Part shown: positions 55,149 through 63,785 of the stretch, piece after piece
How positions within the stretch are numbered: the stretch's first letter is position 1
Layout: the number at the start of each line of letters is the position of its first letter
Assembly (NCBI RefSeq): GCF_041435435.1
Contig: NZ_CP108494.1
Span: forward strand, 930,001-994,000
Source of the DNA: Streptomyces sp. NBC_01241
Lineage (GTDB): Bacteria > Actinomycetota > Actinomycetes > Streptomycetales > Streptomycetaceae
DNA: 64,000 nucleotides
Reading direction: 5' to 3'
The notes under the pieces: model-generated
What the model was told of the DNA's origin: nothing
The model's input: the letters and a program-made list of their open reading frames with translations, nothing else
Database searches by the model: none
Made by a program: the position numbers and the translations under genes

Positions 55149-56132
55149 TCACAGCCATCCGCAGCGCTGAGCCTGCAAAGCCAGCTGGAAACGGTTCTCG
55201 GCGCCCAGCTGAGCCATCAGGATCTGCAGGCGGCGAAACAGCGTGCGGCGACTGATTCCCATCTCACGGGCGATGACGTCGTCGCTCGCTCCACCCGCGA
55301 GGAGCCAGAGCACGCGGCGGTCGGCGGGCGGCACACCGCCTGGGCGGGTGGTGCGGCCGTGGAACGGCAGGGCGCTCTGCCAGGACTGCTCGAACAGCGC
55401 CACGAGCGCGGAGAGCAGGCCGCACGGCTGCACGACCAGCATGGAGTTGTGTACGTCGGCCTCTTTGATCGACAACGACACGAGCGCGTACGCCTCGTCG
55501 ATGATCACGAGTTTGACCGGCACCGACGGCACCACTCTGGCCTGCTCGCCGGCCTTGATGCACGGTTCGATGGCCTCCTTCAGATGGCCCGGATGCTCCA
55601 GAGACTCCCGTGAGTACACGACCCGCTGCGTCACCCCGCGGGCGAGCGTGGCCAGCGCGTCGTCCGTGGCCCCGGACAACGGGAAATACGGTGGTGACTC
55701 GAACTGACGAATCTGATCGCGGGCGCTCGCCCAAGCATGACGAATCCTGGGGCCAATGGCGTCGCCGGTGACGACCTCGACGAGATTGTCGTTGTACGCG
55801 GCGAGCCGCTGTCGCCGGAACGACTCGAACGCGCCCCCGACGGTGATACGCGACTCCTCGAGTTCGGCTGCCCTATGCCGGGCGAGGATCTCCAGGCCCG
55901 CGGCGGGCGGAACCGGGGCCACCACGTCCCCGCCCCGCCCGGCGGCACTGGCCAGACCAGCGTCCACCAGCACGCCGTACGCCGTGTCGAGCTCCGCACC
56001 GTCCAGACCGGCCGTGGTTCCGATCGCACTCAACGGAGCGGGGGCCAGCTCCAGCAGCGCCAGATAGACCTGGCCCGCCGCCTGGTCGATGCCCAGAAGC
56101 CGAAGGGCCTCGCCGAGTTTCACGTTCGTCAT
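55149..56132 (-). CDS. TrmB-like/LuxR-type helix-turn-helix regulator (paralogue)
   Basis: 327 residues from the ATG at 56132. N-terminal winged-helix-like region (EALRLLGIDQAAGQVYLALL, SAIGTTAGLDGAELD), middle sensor region with VVYSRESLEHPGHLKEAIEP matching the position of the same motif in the 21128 gene, and a C-terminal HTH (LLAGGASDDVIAREMGISRR, TLFRRLQILMAQLGAENRFQ). The ends (CGWL versus RGWL) also match. It is divergent from an Xaa-Pro aminopeptidase gene, 218 bp apart, the same layout as the subtilase pair. Confidence 0.85.
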   Translation of the reverse strand: MTNVKLGEALRLLGIDQAAGQVYLALLELAPAPLSAIGTTAGLDGAELDTAYGVLVDAGLASAAGRGGDVVAPVPPAAGLEILARHRAAELEESRITVGGAFESFRRQRLAAYNDNLVEVVTGDAIGPRIRHAWASARDQIRQFESPPYFPLSGATDDALATLARGVTQRVVYSRESLEHPGHLKEAIEPCIKAGEQARVVPSVPVKLVIIDEAYALVSLSIKEADVHNSMLVVQPCGLLSALVALFEQSWQSALPFHGRTTRPGGVPPADRRVLWLLAGGASDDVIAREMGISRRTLFRRLQILMAQLGAENRFQLALQAQRCGWL

Positions 56133-56350
56133 ACGCCAAATTATCGACGACTCCTCGCGTCGCTGTGGCCGATCTGTGCCAGTGGCGGTCCTCGGCACCA
56201 AAGGCGTGCGGTGCGGGTTACGGTCCGAGAGCCGCCGGCAACCGGCGGCAGCGAGGGCGTCCGGGTCGCACCGGGAGGGAGCCCGGCCCGTCCGCAGGGC
56301 TCCCCCTGCCCCTCGCCGGCGAGGAACCGACCCAGAAGAAGGTGTATGAC

Positions 56351-57763
56351 GTGGCGAAAGCGCGAAAGAACGGTCTCTACACAGGGATCTCCGAGGAACT
56401 GTCCGCTCTGATGCGGACGGGATGGGCGGACACCGAACGGCAGGACCTGCTGCTCGGCGAGCAGGCTCCGTACGCGGCCCGCCGCCGCGCCGCGCTCTCC
56501 GCGCGCTTCCCCGGCGAACGCCTGGTGATCCCCTCGGGGAATCTCAAGGTCCGTTCCAACGACGACACCTACCCGTTCCGCCCGTACTCGGGCTACGTGC
56601 ACATGACGGGAGACCAGGTCCGGGACGGCGCGCTCGTCCTCGAACCCCGTGCGGACGGCGGCCATGACGCCTACTGCTACCAGCTGCCGCGGGACAGCAG
56701 GGACAACGACGAGTTCTGGGTCGGCTACACGGCGGAGCTGTGGATGGGCCGGCGCCGCTCCCTCGCCGAGTCGGAGCTCGTACTCGGTCTGCCCTGCAGG
56801 GACGTCCGCACGGCGGCCGGTGACCTGGCCGCCGCCTCCGGTGCGCCGACCCGGATCGTCCGGGATCTCGACCCGTCCCTGGAGGCCGCCGTCACCACAG
56901 ATGAGGAGCGCGACGCCGAACTGGAAGAGGCGCTCAGTGATCTCCGTCTCGTCAAGGACGACTGGGAGATCACCGAGCTCCGCAAGGCCGTGGACTCCAC
57001 CGTGCGCGGATTCACCGATGTGATCGGTGAGCTCTCCCGGGCGGTCGCGTCGTCCGAGCGGTGGATCGAGGGCACGTTCTTCCGCCGCGCACGCCTCGAG
57101 GGCAACTCCGTCGGCTACGGCTCGATCTGCGCCGCGGGCGAGCACGCCACGATCATGCACTGGACGGACAACGACGGTCCGGTGCGTCCGGGGGACCTGC
57201 TCCTGCTCGACGCCGGTGTGGAGACGCACACCCTCTACACCGCCGACGTCACACGCACGCTTCCGATCAGCGGCACTTTTACGCCCCTGCAGCGCAAGGT
57301 GTACGACGCGGTGTACGAGGCCCAGGAGGCCGGCATGGCCGCCGTCAAGCCGGGTGCCGCGTACCATGACTTCCACGAGGCGTCCCAGCGCCACCTGGCG
57401 GCCCGGCTGGTCGAGTGGGGCTTCATCGAAGGCCCGGCCGATCGCGCGTACGAACTCGGCCTCCAGCGTCGCTTCACCATGGCGGGCACCGGTCACATGC
57501 TCGGTCTGGACGTCCATGACTGCGCGCAGGCCCGGCACGAGGAATACGTCGACGGCGTACTGGAGCCGGGCATGGTGCTCACCGTCGAGCCCGGTCTGTA
57601 CTTCCAGCCGGATGACCTCACCGTGCCCGCCGAATGGCGCGGCATCGGCGTCCGGATCGAGGATGACCTGGTCGTGACCCAGGACGGCCACGAGAACCTG
57701 TCGGCGGGCCTGCCGCGGTCGGCGGACGAAGTCGAGGCGTGGATGGCCCGGTTCGCGGGCTGA
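56351..57763 (+). CDS. pepP: Xaa-Pro aminopeptidase (M24B)
   Basis: 470 residues from the GTG at 56351, preceded by GAAGAAGG. The N-terminal domain (ALSARFPGERLVIPSGNLKV, FRPYSGYVHMTGDQ) is typical of AMP_N proteins. The metal ligands are in LLLLDAGVETHTLYTADVTR (two Asp), GTGHMLGLDVHD (His), TVEPGLYF (Glu) and VRIEDDLVV (Glu), so the enzyme should be active in removing residues before proline. A strong terminator follows. Streptomyces carry two such genes; this one has a dedicated divergent regulator. Confidence 0.92.
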   Translation: MAKARKNGLYTGISEELSALMRTGWADTERQDLLLGEQAPYAARRRAALSARFPGERLVIPSGNLKVRSNDDTYPFRPYSGYVHMTGDQVRDGALVLEPRADGGHDAYCYQLPRDSRDNDEFWVGYTAELWMGRRRSLAESELVLGLPCRDVRTAAGDLAAASGAPTRIVRDLDPSLEAAVTTDEERDAELEEALSDLRLVKDDWEITELRKAVDSTVRGFTDVIGELSRAVASSERWIEGTFFRRARLEGNSVGYGSICAAGEHATIMHWTDNDGPVRPGDLLLLDAGVETHTLYTADVTRTLPISGTFTPLQRKVYDAVYEAQEAGMAAVKPGAAYHDFHEASQRHLAARLVEWGFIEGPADRAYELGLQRRFTMAGTGHMLGLDVHDCAQARHEEYVDGVLEPGMVLTVEPGLYFQPDDLTVPAEWRGIGVRIEDDLVVTQDGHENLSAGLPRSADEVEAWMARFAG

Positions 57764-57784
57764 CAGCGTCGCGGCAGAAGCCGG

Positions 57785-57814
57785 ACGGCCTGACCACGGG
57801 CGTGGTCAGGCCGT
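57785..57814. terminator. Perfect hairpin after pepP
   Basis: ACGGCCTGACCAC pairs with GTGGTCAGGCCGT (loop GGGC), 22 bp after the stop. Confidence 0.88.
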
Positions 57815-58351
57815 ATCGTGGCCAAGTTCGTCGACCTTCCCATCGCCCAGGCCCAGGCCCAGGTCCAGGTCCAGGTCCAACAGGACGCATCCCTCAAGAT
57901 CACCGTCCGTAATCATCCGTCTACGACGTCCAAGCCGACTACGGGATCGTTGGGCAGGTCGACCGGACATTCCGCGACGCCGCGAACAAGGTGATCGCCG
58001 CCGCTCAGGCCGACGGCAGCCTCTCAACGGCCCTGGCCGAATCGACGGACTCTGTTCCATGAAGAAAGGCGGGTGATCGCCATGGAATCCACGTTCCTCG
58101 GCTCTGGTACACCCTGGAGATCACCGCCGTCACCTTCGTGCTCAACATGATCCTCGCGGTACCGGTGGCCCGGGCCACATGTCGGAGGTCCGGCGGTGAC
58201 CGCGGCCGCGCCGACGACAGAGGCAACTGGCTCACTAGCGCCGTAATGGCCTACAACCACGGAACAGCCGGCCGGCGACCGGGCACGCTCTTCGGAGGCA
58301 TCACCTATACGCCGCGATCCCGCTCGTGTCCTGGAGCGGGGCAAACTCAGC
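57815..58351 (+). pseudogene. Decayed coding fragments
   Basis: Short coding-like pieces lie in different frames: VAKFVDLPIAQAQAQVQVQV (57838 on), VYDVQADYGIVGQVDRTFRD to a stop at about 58062, and LWYTLEITAVTFVLNMILAV (58105-58170), the last resembling a transporter permease helix. No intact gene is present and families are uncertain. Confidence 0.35.
57847..57879 (+). repeat. Hexanucleotide tandem repeat (CAGGCC/CAGGTC)
   Basis: A run of CAGGCC then CAGGTC units encodes alternating Ala-Gln/Val-Gln in the decayed frame. Confidence 0.85.
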
Positions 58352-58600
58352 ATGCGCTACAACCGCTGTCAGCTCGAATCCGCACAGCGCTTTCCTGACG
58401 TTCCTCACTTGGAGCCGACGACGTGGAGCTGTTCGACCTCGTCGACGCACTGGCAGGGTCACCGGAGCTCCGGCTCGAGGTCGACTTCGAGGTCGGCGAC
58501 CTGCTGTCTGTTCGACACCCCGGTGTGGGTCACCGAACCAATGCCCCACGTCGCCGACCGGGCGGACGACGACACTGCCGTCACCTCGGGGTGATGCCAC
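58352..58600 (+). pseudogene. TauD/TfdA-type dioxygenase C-terminal fragment
   Basis: MRYNRCQLESAQRFPDVPHL, then in the next frame ELFDLVDALAGSPELRLEVD and FEVGDL, resembling the C-terminus of 2-oxoglutarate-dependent dioxygenases before the metal-binding His. A later piece (LFDTPVWVTEPMPHVADRAD) is in a third frame. Decayed. Confidence 0.45.
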
Positions 58601-58619
58601 GGCGCGCGCGACCACATTG

Positions 58620-59954
58620 TCAGTTCTGGGGTTCCCCGAGCCGGCGCAGGGCGCTCAGGCTCGGCAGGAAGCAGTACTCGCCGCCGCGGGTCACGACGAA
58701 CCGCGGCAGTGGCGTGAGGCGCCGTCGCAACGGCCGCCGGGGAATCGTGAAGCCGGTGACTCCGTCGTGGGATCCGGTAACGGGGTCTTTGGTGTTGCCC
58801 GCGCCGAAGAAGACGCCGTCGTTCATCCATTCCGACTGGACGAACTCGAACTGCCGCCCGAGGTGCGCACCGATGAACGCGAACATCAGGCCGCGGTCGG
58901 CCCCGTCGTCCTCCAGAACTCCCTCGGGCAGCGGCGGACCGTAGGCGGCGCCGCGTCTGATCATGCGGTGCAGTCGCACTTCTCCCGCCACCGAGGCGTC
59001 GCGGGGGTTGGCCCGGCGGATGTGGCAGCCGCCGGGCGTGATGAATCCCGCCGGATCGTCGCGCTCGTACAGGAAGGTGTTGCGGCGGTGCGGGTCGGCA
59101 CCGAGAGCGGGGTCGTCGTGTTGCGGGCTGAGCGCAAGGGGGGCTCCGCTGCGCCAGCGTCCCATGATCTTGGCCGCGAGCAGTTCCTCGTCTTCGGGAG
59201 AAGTGGCGTTGTCCCGCAGATAGCGCCGGAACGCGGCGACGTCCTGGTAGAGCTTTCGGAAGACCGCGTAGCTGCCGTTGCGCCCCAGGACCTCCGGCTG
59301 CGGGGTCTGGAGACCGCCGATCTCGTCCCGGTAGCCGAGCACGAACTCCCCGGCCTTCAGCGGCGACTCCAGCCGGTTCGACCCGGCGATGCCGCTTCCT
59401 TCGACGGCTGGATGGCTGACGCCGTCGCGGTAGCCGAAATGCTCGGTCTCGGTGGGCAGCGCGTAGCAGTCCTGCCGCCAGATCGCGGTCACACCGGAAA
59501 GGTGGTCGTACGCGGGCCGGGCCCGATCGAGGGCCTCCTCCAACTGCGGGGGGTCAGGCGCGACCGCCGTGAGCACCACATGGATGTCCGGCGTGCCCAG
59601 CGGCGCTTCCCAGTTCTCGGGGCTGCTGTCGCCGACATCGCCCAGCGTTTTGGCCCGGGCGGCCATCCCCTGCCGGAACTCCCAGGCGAACGTGTCCAGT
59701 GATGCGCGCGGCACACCCAGGGCCTCCAGACCGTGGCAGGAGACCGCGACACTGACCCAGGTGTCCCCCCGGGGGCTGACCGAGTCGGCGGCGGAGGTCA
59801 CCACCGCGCTCGCGCGCCGCATCAGCTCCCGCCCGGCCGCCCGGTCATCGACGCGGAACACAAGGTAGGTCGCCGCGTAGGGAGTCGGCCGAGGGCTGAG
59901 GACCCCGCGCTGAATATCGTCGAGTTCCAACGCAACTTGCTCAGACCCGCTCAC
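58620..59954 (-). CDS. Dyp-type heme peroxidase
   Basis: 444 residues from the GTG at 59954, preceded by GGGAGG. The distal motif is GYRDGVSHP (GXXDG, with the catalytic Asp). A proximal His is expected in the C-terminal half (CHIRRANPRDAS or VRLHRM region). Other family features are FLYERDDPAGFITPGG and GLMFAFIGAHLGRQFEFVQ. No Tat signal is evident, so it is probably cytosolic. Last gene of a three-gene minus-strand operon, starting 20 bp after the preceding stop. Confidence 0.92.
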   Translation of the reverse strand: MSGSEQVALELDDIQRGVLSPRPTPYAATYLVFRVDDRAAGRELMRRASAVVTSAADSVSPRGDTWVSVAVSCHGLEALGVPRASLDTFAWEFRQGMAARAKTLGDVGDSSPENWEAPLGTPDIHVVLTAVAPDPPQLEEALDRARPAYDHLSGVTAIWRQDCYALPTETEHFGYRDGVSHPAVEGSGIAGSNRLESPLKAGEFVLGYRDEIGGLQTPQPEVLGRNGSYAVFRKLYQDVAAFRRYLRDNATSPEDEELLAAKIMGRWRSGAPLALSPQHDDPALGADPHRRNTFLYERDDPAGFITPGGCHIRRANPRDASVAGEVRLHRMIRRGAAYGPPLPEGVLEDDGADRGLMFAFIGAHLGRQFEFVQSEWMNDGVFFGAGNTKDPVTGSHDGVTGFTIPRRPLRRRLTPLPRFVVTRGGEYCFLPSLSALRRLGEPQN

Positions 59955-59973
59955 GGTTCGCCTCCCTGCGGTA

Positions 59974-60987
59974 CTACTTCGAGACGAGGTTCCGCCAGAA
60001 GTTCCGCAGACTTTCGTCGCCGCCGAACAGCGAACTGAAGATCGTGGAGTCCGCCAGCAGCACATCGCCGGCCCGCTCACCGCTCGGAGGCATCCACAGG
60101 AACATGTTGAACTCGGTGTTGCCGGCCTCGATGAACGGGTGCGGCCTGGAGGTGTCTATCGGCTGCCGGGCCAGCACGCGTATGACATCCGGCTCTTCGG
60201 TCGTCACGGCGTAATGCGGAAGGTGCTGGTGGAAATTGAAGTTGGTCACCCCGTCCAGCCACCCTTTCGCGTCCAGGTCCCTCACCGTGGAGAGCGGGGC
60301 GATCTTATTCTTCTCCCGCACCGCGGGGCGCAGTCCGTAGCAGTTCTCGACCGGCACCGCGAGGCCCTGCATCAAGCCACGGACGTAGGCGGCGAATCGT
60401 TGCTGGCGGGGGACCAAGGGATCGCCGTGATGGTGGTACTCCACGTCCCGCACGGTCAAATCGTCCGATGCCCCGACGTCATGGTGAGGCCCCAGTACCA
60501 GACGGGCGTCCTCCCGGCCGAGGAAGGCCCGCAGTGCCTCAACCTCCTCGGGCCGGGCCTCCTGACCGGTGACCATGTGGTCCAGCCCGAACACGAAAAG
60601 AGTGTCGGTGTCGGCCAGTACGCGCTCGTCGAGCGGGGTCCGGAAACCGGCCTGGTCGATGCGCTGATACACCGGGACGGGGTGCCCGGTGACCTCCTCG
60701 ACGAACTGTTGAAACGGCACCCAGGCCCAGAAGAACAATTCCAGTGAGCCGGCGATGCCCTGCTGGAACTGCAACGGGTCGGACCACTTCGGGTCCTCGT
60801 AGGCAGGCCACGCCGCCCGTCTGACCTCCGTCATCGTGGAGAACCGGTTGTCCAGTTCAGCCGGATTCCTGCCCGCCTCGGCCGGATAGCTCCACGAGAC
60901 GTAGATGCTCACCCGTCGCCGACCAGGGGTGTATTCGCGCGGGTTGTGGTTCTGATTGTAGGTGCGCGCGGTCCTGACCTGGCTCAT
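59974..60987 (-). CDS. Unrecognised protein of Dyp operon (337 aa)
   Basis: From the ATG at 60987: SIYVSWSYPAEAGRNPAELD, LFFWAWVPFQQFVEEVTGHP, TDTLFVFGLDHMVTGQEARP, LVLGPHHDVGASDDL and a late FNMFLWMPPSG. The middle VLADTDTLFVFG...EVEALRAFLG...LVLGPHHDVG pattern resembles a ThuA/glutamine-amidotransferase-like Rossmann fold, without a clear nucleophilic Cys. It sits between the small barrel protein and the peroxidase gene with short gaps, suggesting joint function. Family not identified. Confidence 0.75.
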   Translation of the reverse strand: MSQVRTARTYNQNHNPREYTPGRRRVSIYVSWSYPAEAGRNPAELDNRFSTMTEVRRAAWPAYEDPKWSDPLQFQQGIAGSLELFFWAWVPFQQFVEEVTGHPVPVYQRIDQAGFRTPLDERVLADTDTLFVFGLDHMVTGQEARPEEVEALRAFLGREDARLVLGPHHDVGASDDLTVRDVEYHHHGDPLVPRQQRFAAYVRGLMQGLAVPVENCYGLRPAVREKNKIAPLSTVRDLDAKGWLDGVTNFNFHQHLPHYAVTTEEPDVIRVLARQPIDTSRPHPFIEAGNTEFNMFLWMPPSGERAGDVLLADSTIFSSLFGGDESLRNFWRNLVSK

Positions 60988-61031
60988 CTCGTCTCCGATC
61001 CGCAATGGGACAAGCACACGACAGCCCGCTC

Positions 61032-61562
61032 TCACTGCAGCTGGTCGAGCATCTCCGACAGTGCGTCCTTGATCCGCAGGGCCTTCTTGATCTCATCAGC
61101 GGACACGTACGGGTACTCCCCGTACTCGATGAAGCTCGGACAGTGGTGTTCGCGCACAAACCCGACGAACGCCTCAGGGTTGGTCCGCCAGTCCTCGGGA
61201 AACCCTTCGAGGTTCTCGAAGGCCGTGTTCACCCCCGCCTTGCCGAAAAGTGCGATGGCGTCCTCGGTGTACTTGTCGAAGTCGGTATCGAAGATCCCCT
61301 GATACATGAAGCGCGTATCGTCATCGAAAAGCACCCAGCGCAGATAGTGCAACTTCAGCGGCGCGAGGAGATAGGGGTCTTCCTCCAAAGCCTCGGCCAG
61401 AGTGTTGCCGTAGGCACGCATCGCGTCGGCCCTGCCCGGCTTGACCTTCGCAACGATGGTGAACCCGTAACACGCCGGAGTCTTCGGAAACACGGGACCG
61501 TATTTCCCCTGCTCGAGTTGGTCGATCTCAGGGATGACGGCCGCCTGTGGCTTGATCTCCAT
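61032..61562 (-). CDS. Putative dimeric alpha/beta-barrel protein of Dyp operon (176 aa)
   Basis: From the ATG at 61562: TPACYGFTIVAKVKPGRADA, LKLHYLRWVLFDDDTRFMYQ, GIFDTDFDKYTEDAIALFGK and HCPSFIEYGEYPYVSADEIK. The beta-alpha-beta order with repeated halves suggests a ferredoxin-like/ABM fold, as in small heme-associated and oxygenase proteins. First gene of the operon with the 337-aa protein and Dyp peroxidase. Function unknown. Confidence 0.75.
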   Translation of the reverse strand: MEIKPQAAVIPEIDQLEQGKYGPVFPKTPACYGFTIVAKVKPGRADAMRAYGNTLAEALEEDPYLLAPLKLHYLRWVLFDDDTRFMYQGIFDTDFDKYTEDAIALFGKAGVNTAFENLEGFPEDWRTNPEAFVGFVREHHCPSFIEYGEYPYVSADEIKKALRIKDALSEMLDQLQ

Positions 61563-61680
61563 GTCCGCTCCTCCCGCCACGTGTCAGCCGGGAACAATCT
61601 CCCTAATTATCCCTCGCAGCAGGCCCATCCGCCTCGTGAGCAGCACTGTCGTGATCCCGGTCGCGCGCGGGCGGCACCGT

Positions 61681-61712
61681 CGACAGCCTGGCCGGGTCCG
61701 GGCAGGCTGTCG
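61681..61712. promoter_or_regulatory. Hairpin in divergent intergenic region
   Basis: CGACAGCCTG pairs with CAGGCTGTCG across 12 bases, between the divergent starts of the Dyp operon and the NTF2-like gene. It could be an operator or a transcript hairpin. Confidence 0.45.
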
Positions 61713-61846
61713 TTCGTCGCGGCATCGCTCACCGAGCGCATAGGGCTGCCCTGCCCCTGGGGCAGGACCAAGTACGTCGAGCTTGCCGACAGGCCGGCAA
61801 TGGGCGACGATCAGGCGCGAGGCACTTCACCTGCGGAAGGGGATCC

Positions 61847-62281
61847 GTGTCCGACGTCAAGGCCGAGCTCGACCAGCTGATGCACTCTTTCCTCGGTGCG
61901 TTCACCAACACCGGCGGTAGCCGGCCGAACGTGGACGCTGTCCGTGAGGTGTTCATTCCACAAGGAATGATTATCAATAACGTCGGGGACGAGCCGGTGA
62001 TCTACAACCTCGACGCGTTCGTCGAGCCCCGGGAGAAGATCCTCACCGATGGGACGCTGACGGAGTTCTCCGAATGGGAAGTTGCCGAGCGGACCGAGAT
62101 TTTCGGGTCGATCGCACACCGATTCAGCGAGTACCGCAAGTCCGGTTTCCTCGATGGCGAGTGGTTCGAGGGATCCGGCCGCAAGACCACGCAGTTCGTC
62201 CGGACACCTGTCGGCTGGAGGATGAGCTCAATGGCCTGGGATGACCACGTCACCCTCGTCTCCGCCGCCCACGCCTCCTGA
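61847..62281 (+). CDS. NTF2-like (SnoaL/DUF4440-type) protein
   Basis: 144 residues from the GTG at 61847, preceded by GGAAGGGGATCC. LMHSFLGAFTNTGGSRPNVD, IPQGMIINNVGDEPVIYNLD, HRFSEYRKSGFLDGEWFEGS and KTTQFVRTPVGWRMSSMAWD form the cone-like NTF2 fold that holds small ligands or acts as a simple isomerase/hydrolase. It is divergent from the Dyp operon. Confidence 0.82.
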   Translation: MSDVKAELDQLMHSFLGAFTNTGGSRPNVDAVREVFIPQGMIINNVGDEPVIYNLDAFVEPREKILTDGTLTEFSEWEVAERTEIFGSIAHRFSEYRKSGFLDGEWFEGSGRKTTQFVRTPVGWRMSSMAWDDHVTLVSAAHAS

Positions 62282-62307
62282 ACACTCCAGCGACTGGCCC
62301 GGACCCC

Positions 62308-62440
62308 ATAGGAATCGGCGTCGGCCTGACCCTCTACCAGGCCGTCCGCGAGATGCAGTTACTCCTCGCCGTCTGGCAGGCGCCTGCCCCACTCACCGCG
62401 ACTTACCCACGGCATTATCAACCTGACCAAGCCCTACTGG
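62308..62440 (+). pseudogene. IS701-family transposase C-terminal remnant
   Basis: GVGLTLYQAVREMQLLLAVW matches the segment GLTLYAVLRELQALLATW downstream of the IS701 gene at 13037. It is followed by ACCAAGCCCTACTGG, resembling that element's end (AACAAAGCCCTACTAG). Only the last 50 residues' worth survives. Confidence 0.7.
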
Positions 62441-62555
62441 CCACAGTCACCTGCGAGGAATGGCTCATTGAGCACGGGGAGGGCGCCGCCTCGGGATTCG
62501 CGGCGGCGCAACAGGGCGCGGACCCTTGTCGGTGGCGGTGCATACAGTCACACAC

Positions 62556-63293
62556 ATGACGCAGGAACCACAGCCCCCGAACCTCGCGCTCGACCTCGAT
62601 GCGCTCAACGCGGCCTTCGGCGAGCAGCCCGACAGGCAGGCGGCATGACGTTTCATCCGTGCCTTCGCCCGCGACTGGAGCCACCGGCCCCTCACCGAGA
62701 CCGACGGCTGCACCCCCGCCGATCTCGACGTGGCCCAAGCCCGGCTCGGCCTGCCCCTGCCCGCGGCGCTGCGCGAGGCCTACCAATTGCTCGGGCGACG
62801 CACGGACCTGACGGACAACCAGGACACGCTGCTTGCCCCGCAGGATCTCTCCCTCGATGAGGACCGCGGCGTGCTGGTCTTCCGTGTCGAGAACCAGTCC
62901 TGCGCCTACTGGGGGATACGCGTCACGGACCTCGACCAGGACGACCCGCCTGTTGTGGCCCGTCCCGCCCTCACCCGGCCCGCCACCGATGACTGGACCG
63001 CGTGGCTGGGCCGGGTCAGCGTCGAGTTCATCGAGATCGTCCTCTCGGAGGCCCTGTGCGCCGATGAAGACCTGATGGAATGGGAGGTCCTCGGCGACAC
63101 CGGCCTGCCCGAGGACGTCGTCGGCGCCTTCCAACACCTGCCGTTCCCGGAATACCCGATCAGCCGGCAGACGGGCTCACGCTGGTACGCGCACGACGAA
63201 ATCATCCTCCGTGACGATCGCCAGACCCTGTTGATCCGCGCCCGCACCGCGGCGGCCCTTGACCGCTTCGACGGGGAGGATGAGGAGGACTGA
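62556..63293 (+). pseudogene. SMI1/KNR4-family protein with an in-frame stop
   Basis: From the ATG 62556: MTQEPQPPNLALDLDALNAA, then TGA at 62646-62648 (codon 31) in the same frame, followed by RFIRAFARDWSHRPL, RLGLPLPAALREAYQLLGRR and QSCAYWGIRVTDLDQDDPPV. The TGA stands where CGA (Arg) would fit. Restart at the GTG 62730 would give 187 residues and skip part of the fold. SMI1/KNR4 proteins are often immunity proteins against polymorphic toxins or cell-regulation partners; no toxin gene is visible nearby. Confidence 0.8.
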
Positions 63294-63309
63294 CTGGGCC
63301 ACCTGGGCC

Positions 63310-63336
63310 GAGCCCCAGCGCCTGCGCTGGGGGCTC
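63310..63336. terminator. Hairpin after the SMI1/KNR4 gene
   Basis: GAGCCCCAGCG and CGCTGGGGGCTC pair with one bulged base, 17 bp after the stop. Confidence 0.75.
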
Positions 63337-63450
63337 AGTACCGTCGGGGGCTTTCGCTGATGACTGATGCTCCGCTTCCGGTGCCCGCCGCCCCACGTGG
63401 ATAGGCCGCCGGTGAGCCAAACGGCGTGAAGAACAATGACGCGAAACAAC

Positions 63451-63580
63451 TCAGTCCACGTATTCAGTGAAGACCGGGATGAACCGCTGCCCGCACGCCC
63501 GGCAGCGGTTCAGATTCACGATGAAGTGCGAATCGTCCTCCACATAGCTGTCGATCTCGTATCTCCAGCTCGATGTCGGG
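63451..63580 (-). pseudogene. Short zinc-ribbon-like fragment
   Basis: The minus strand reads YEIDSYVEDDSHFIVNLNRC, then RACGQRFIPVFTEYVD and a stop at 63451. One CXXC-like pair is present. No start is clear; probably the end of a hypothetical protein. The rest of 63337-63785 shows no gene. Confidence 0.4.
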
Positions 63581-63785
63581 CTGCGCCCCGAGCAGCGGAT
63601 GACTCGCCCGGCCGACCACTCAGCAGCCGTATTTCATGGGCAGTGCTTATGATCCCGAACGTGTGCAGACGCTGTTCTCGGGGTGCCACCCTTTCGAGTC
63701 AATGACACGCTGTTCCGTGGACGTGACCAGCCGGGAATGGGCGGAACCCGACTGTCGCTCAAAACACAAGCGCGGAGGTGCGGTC

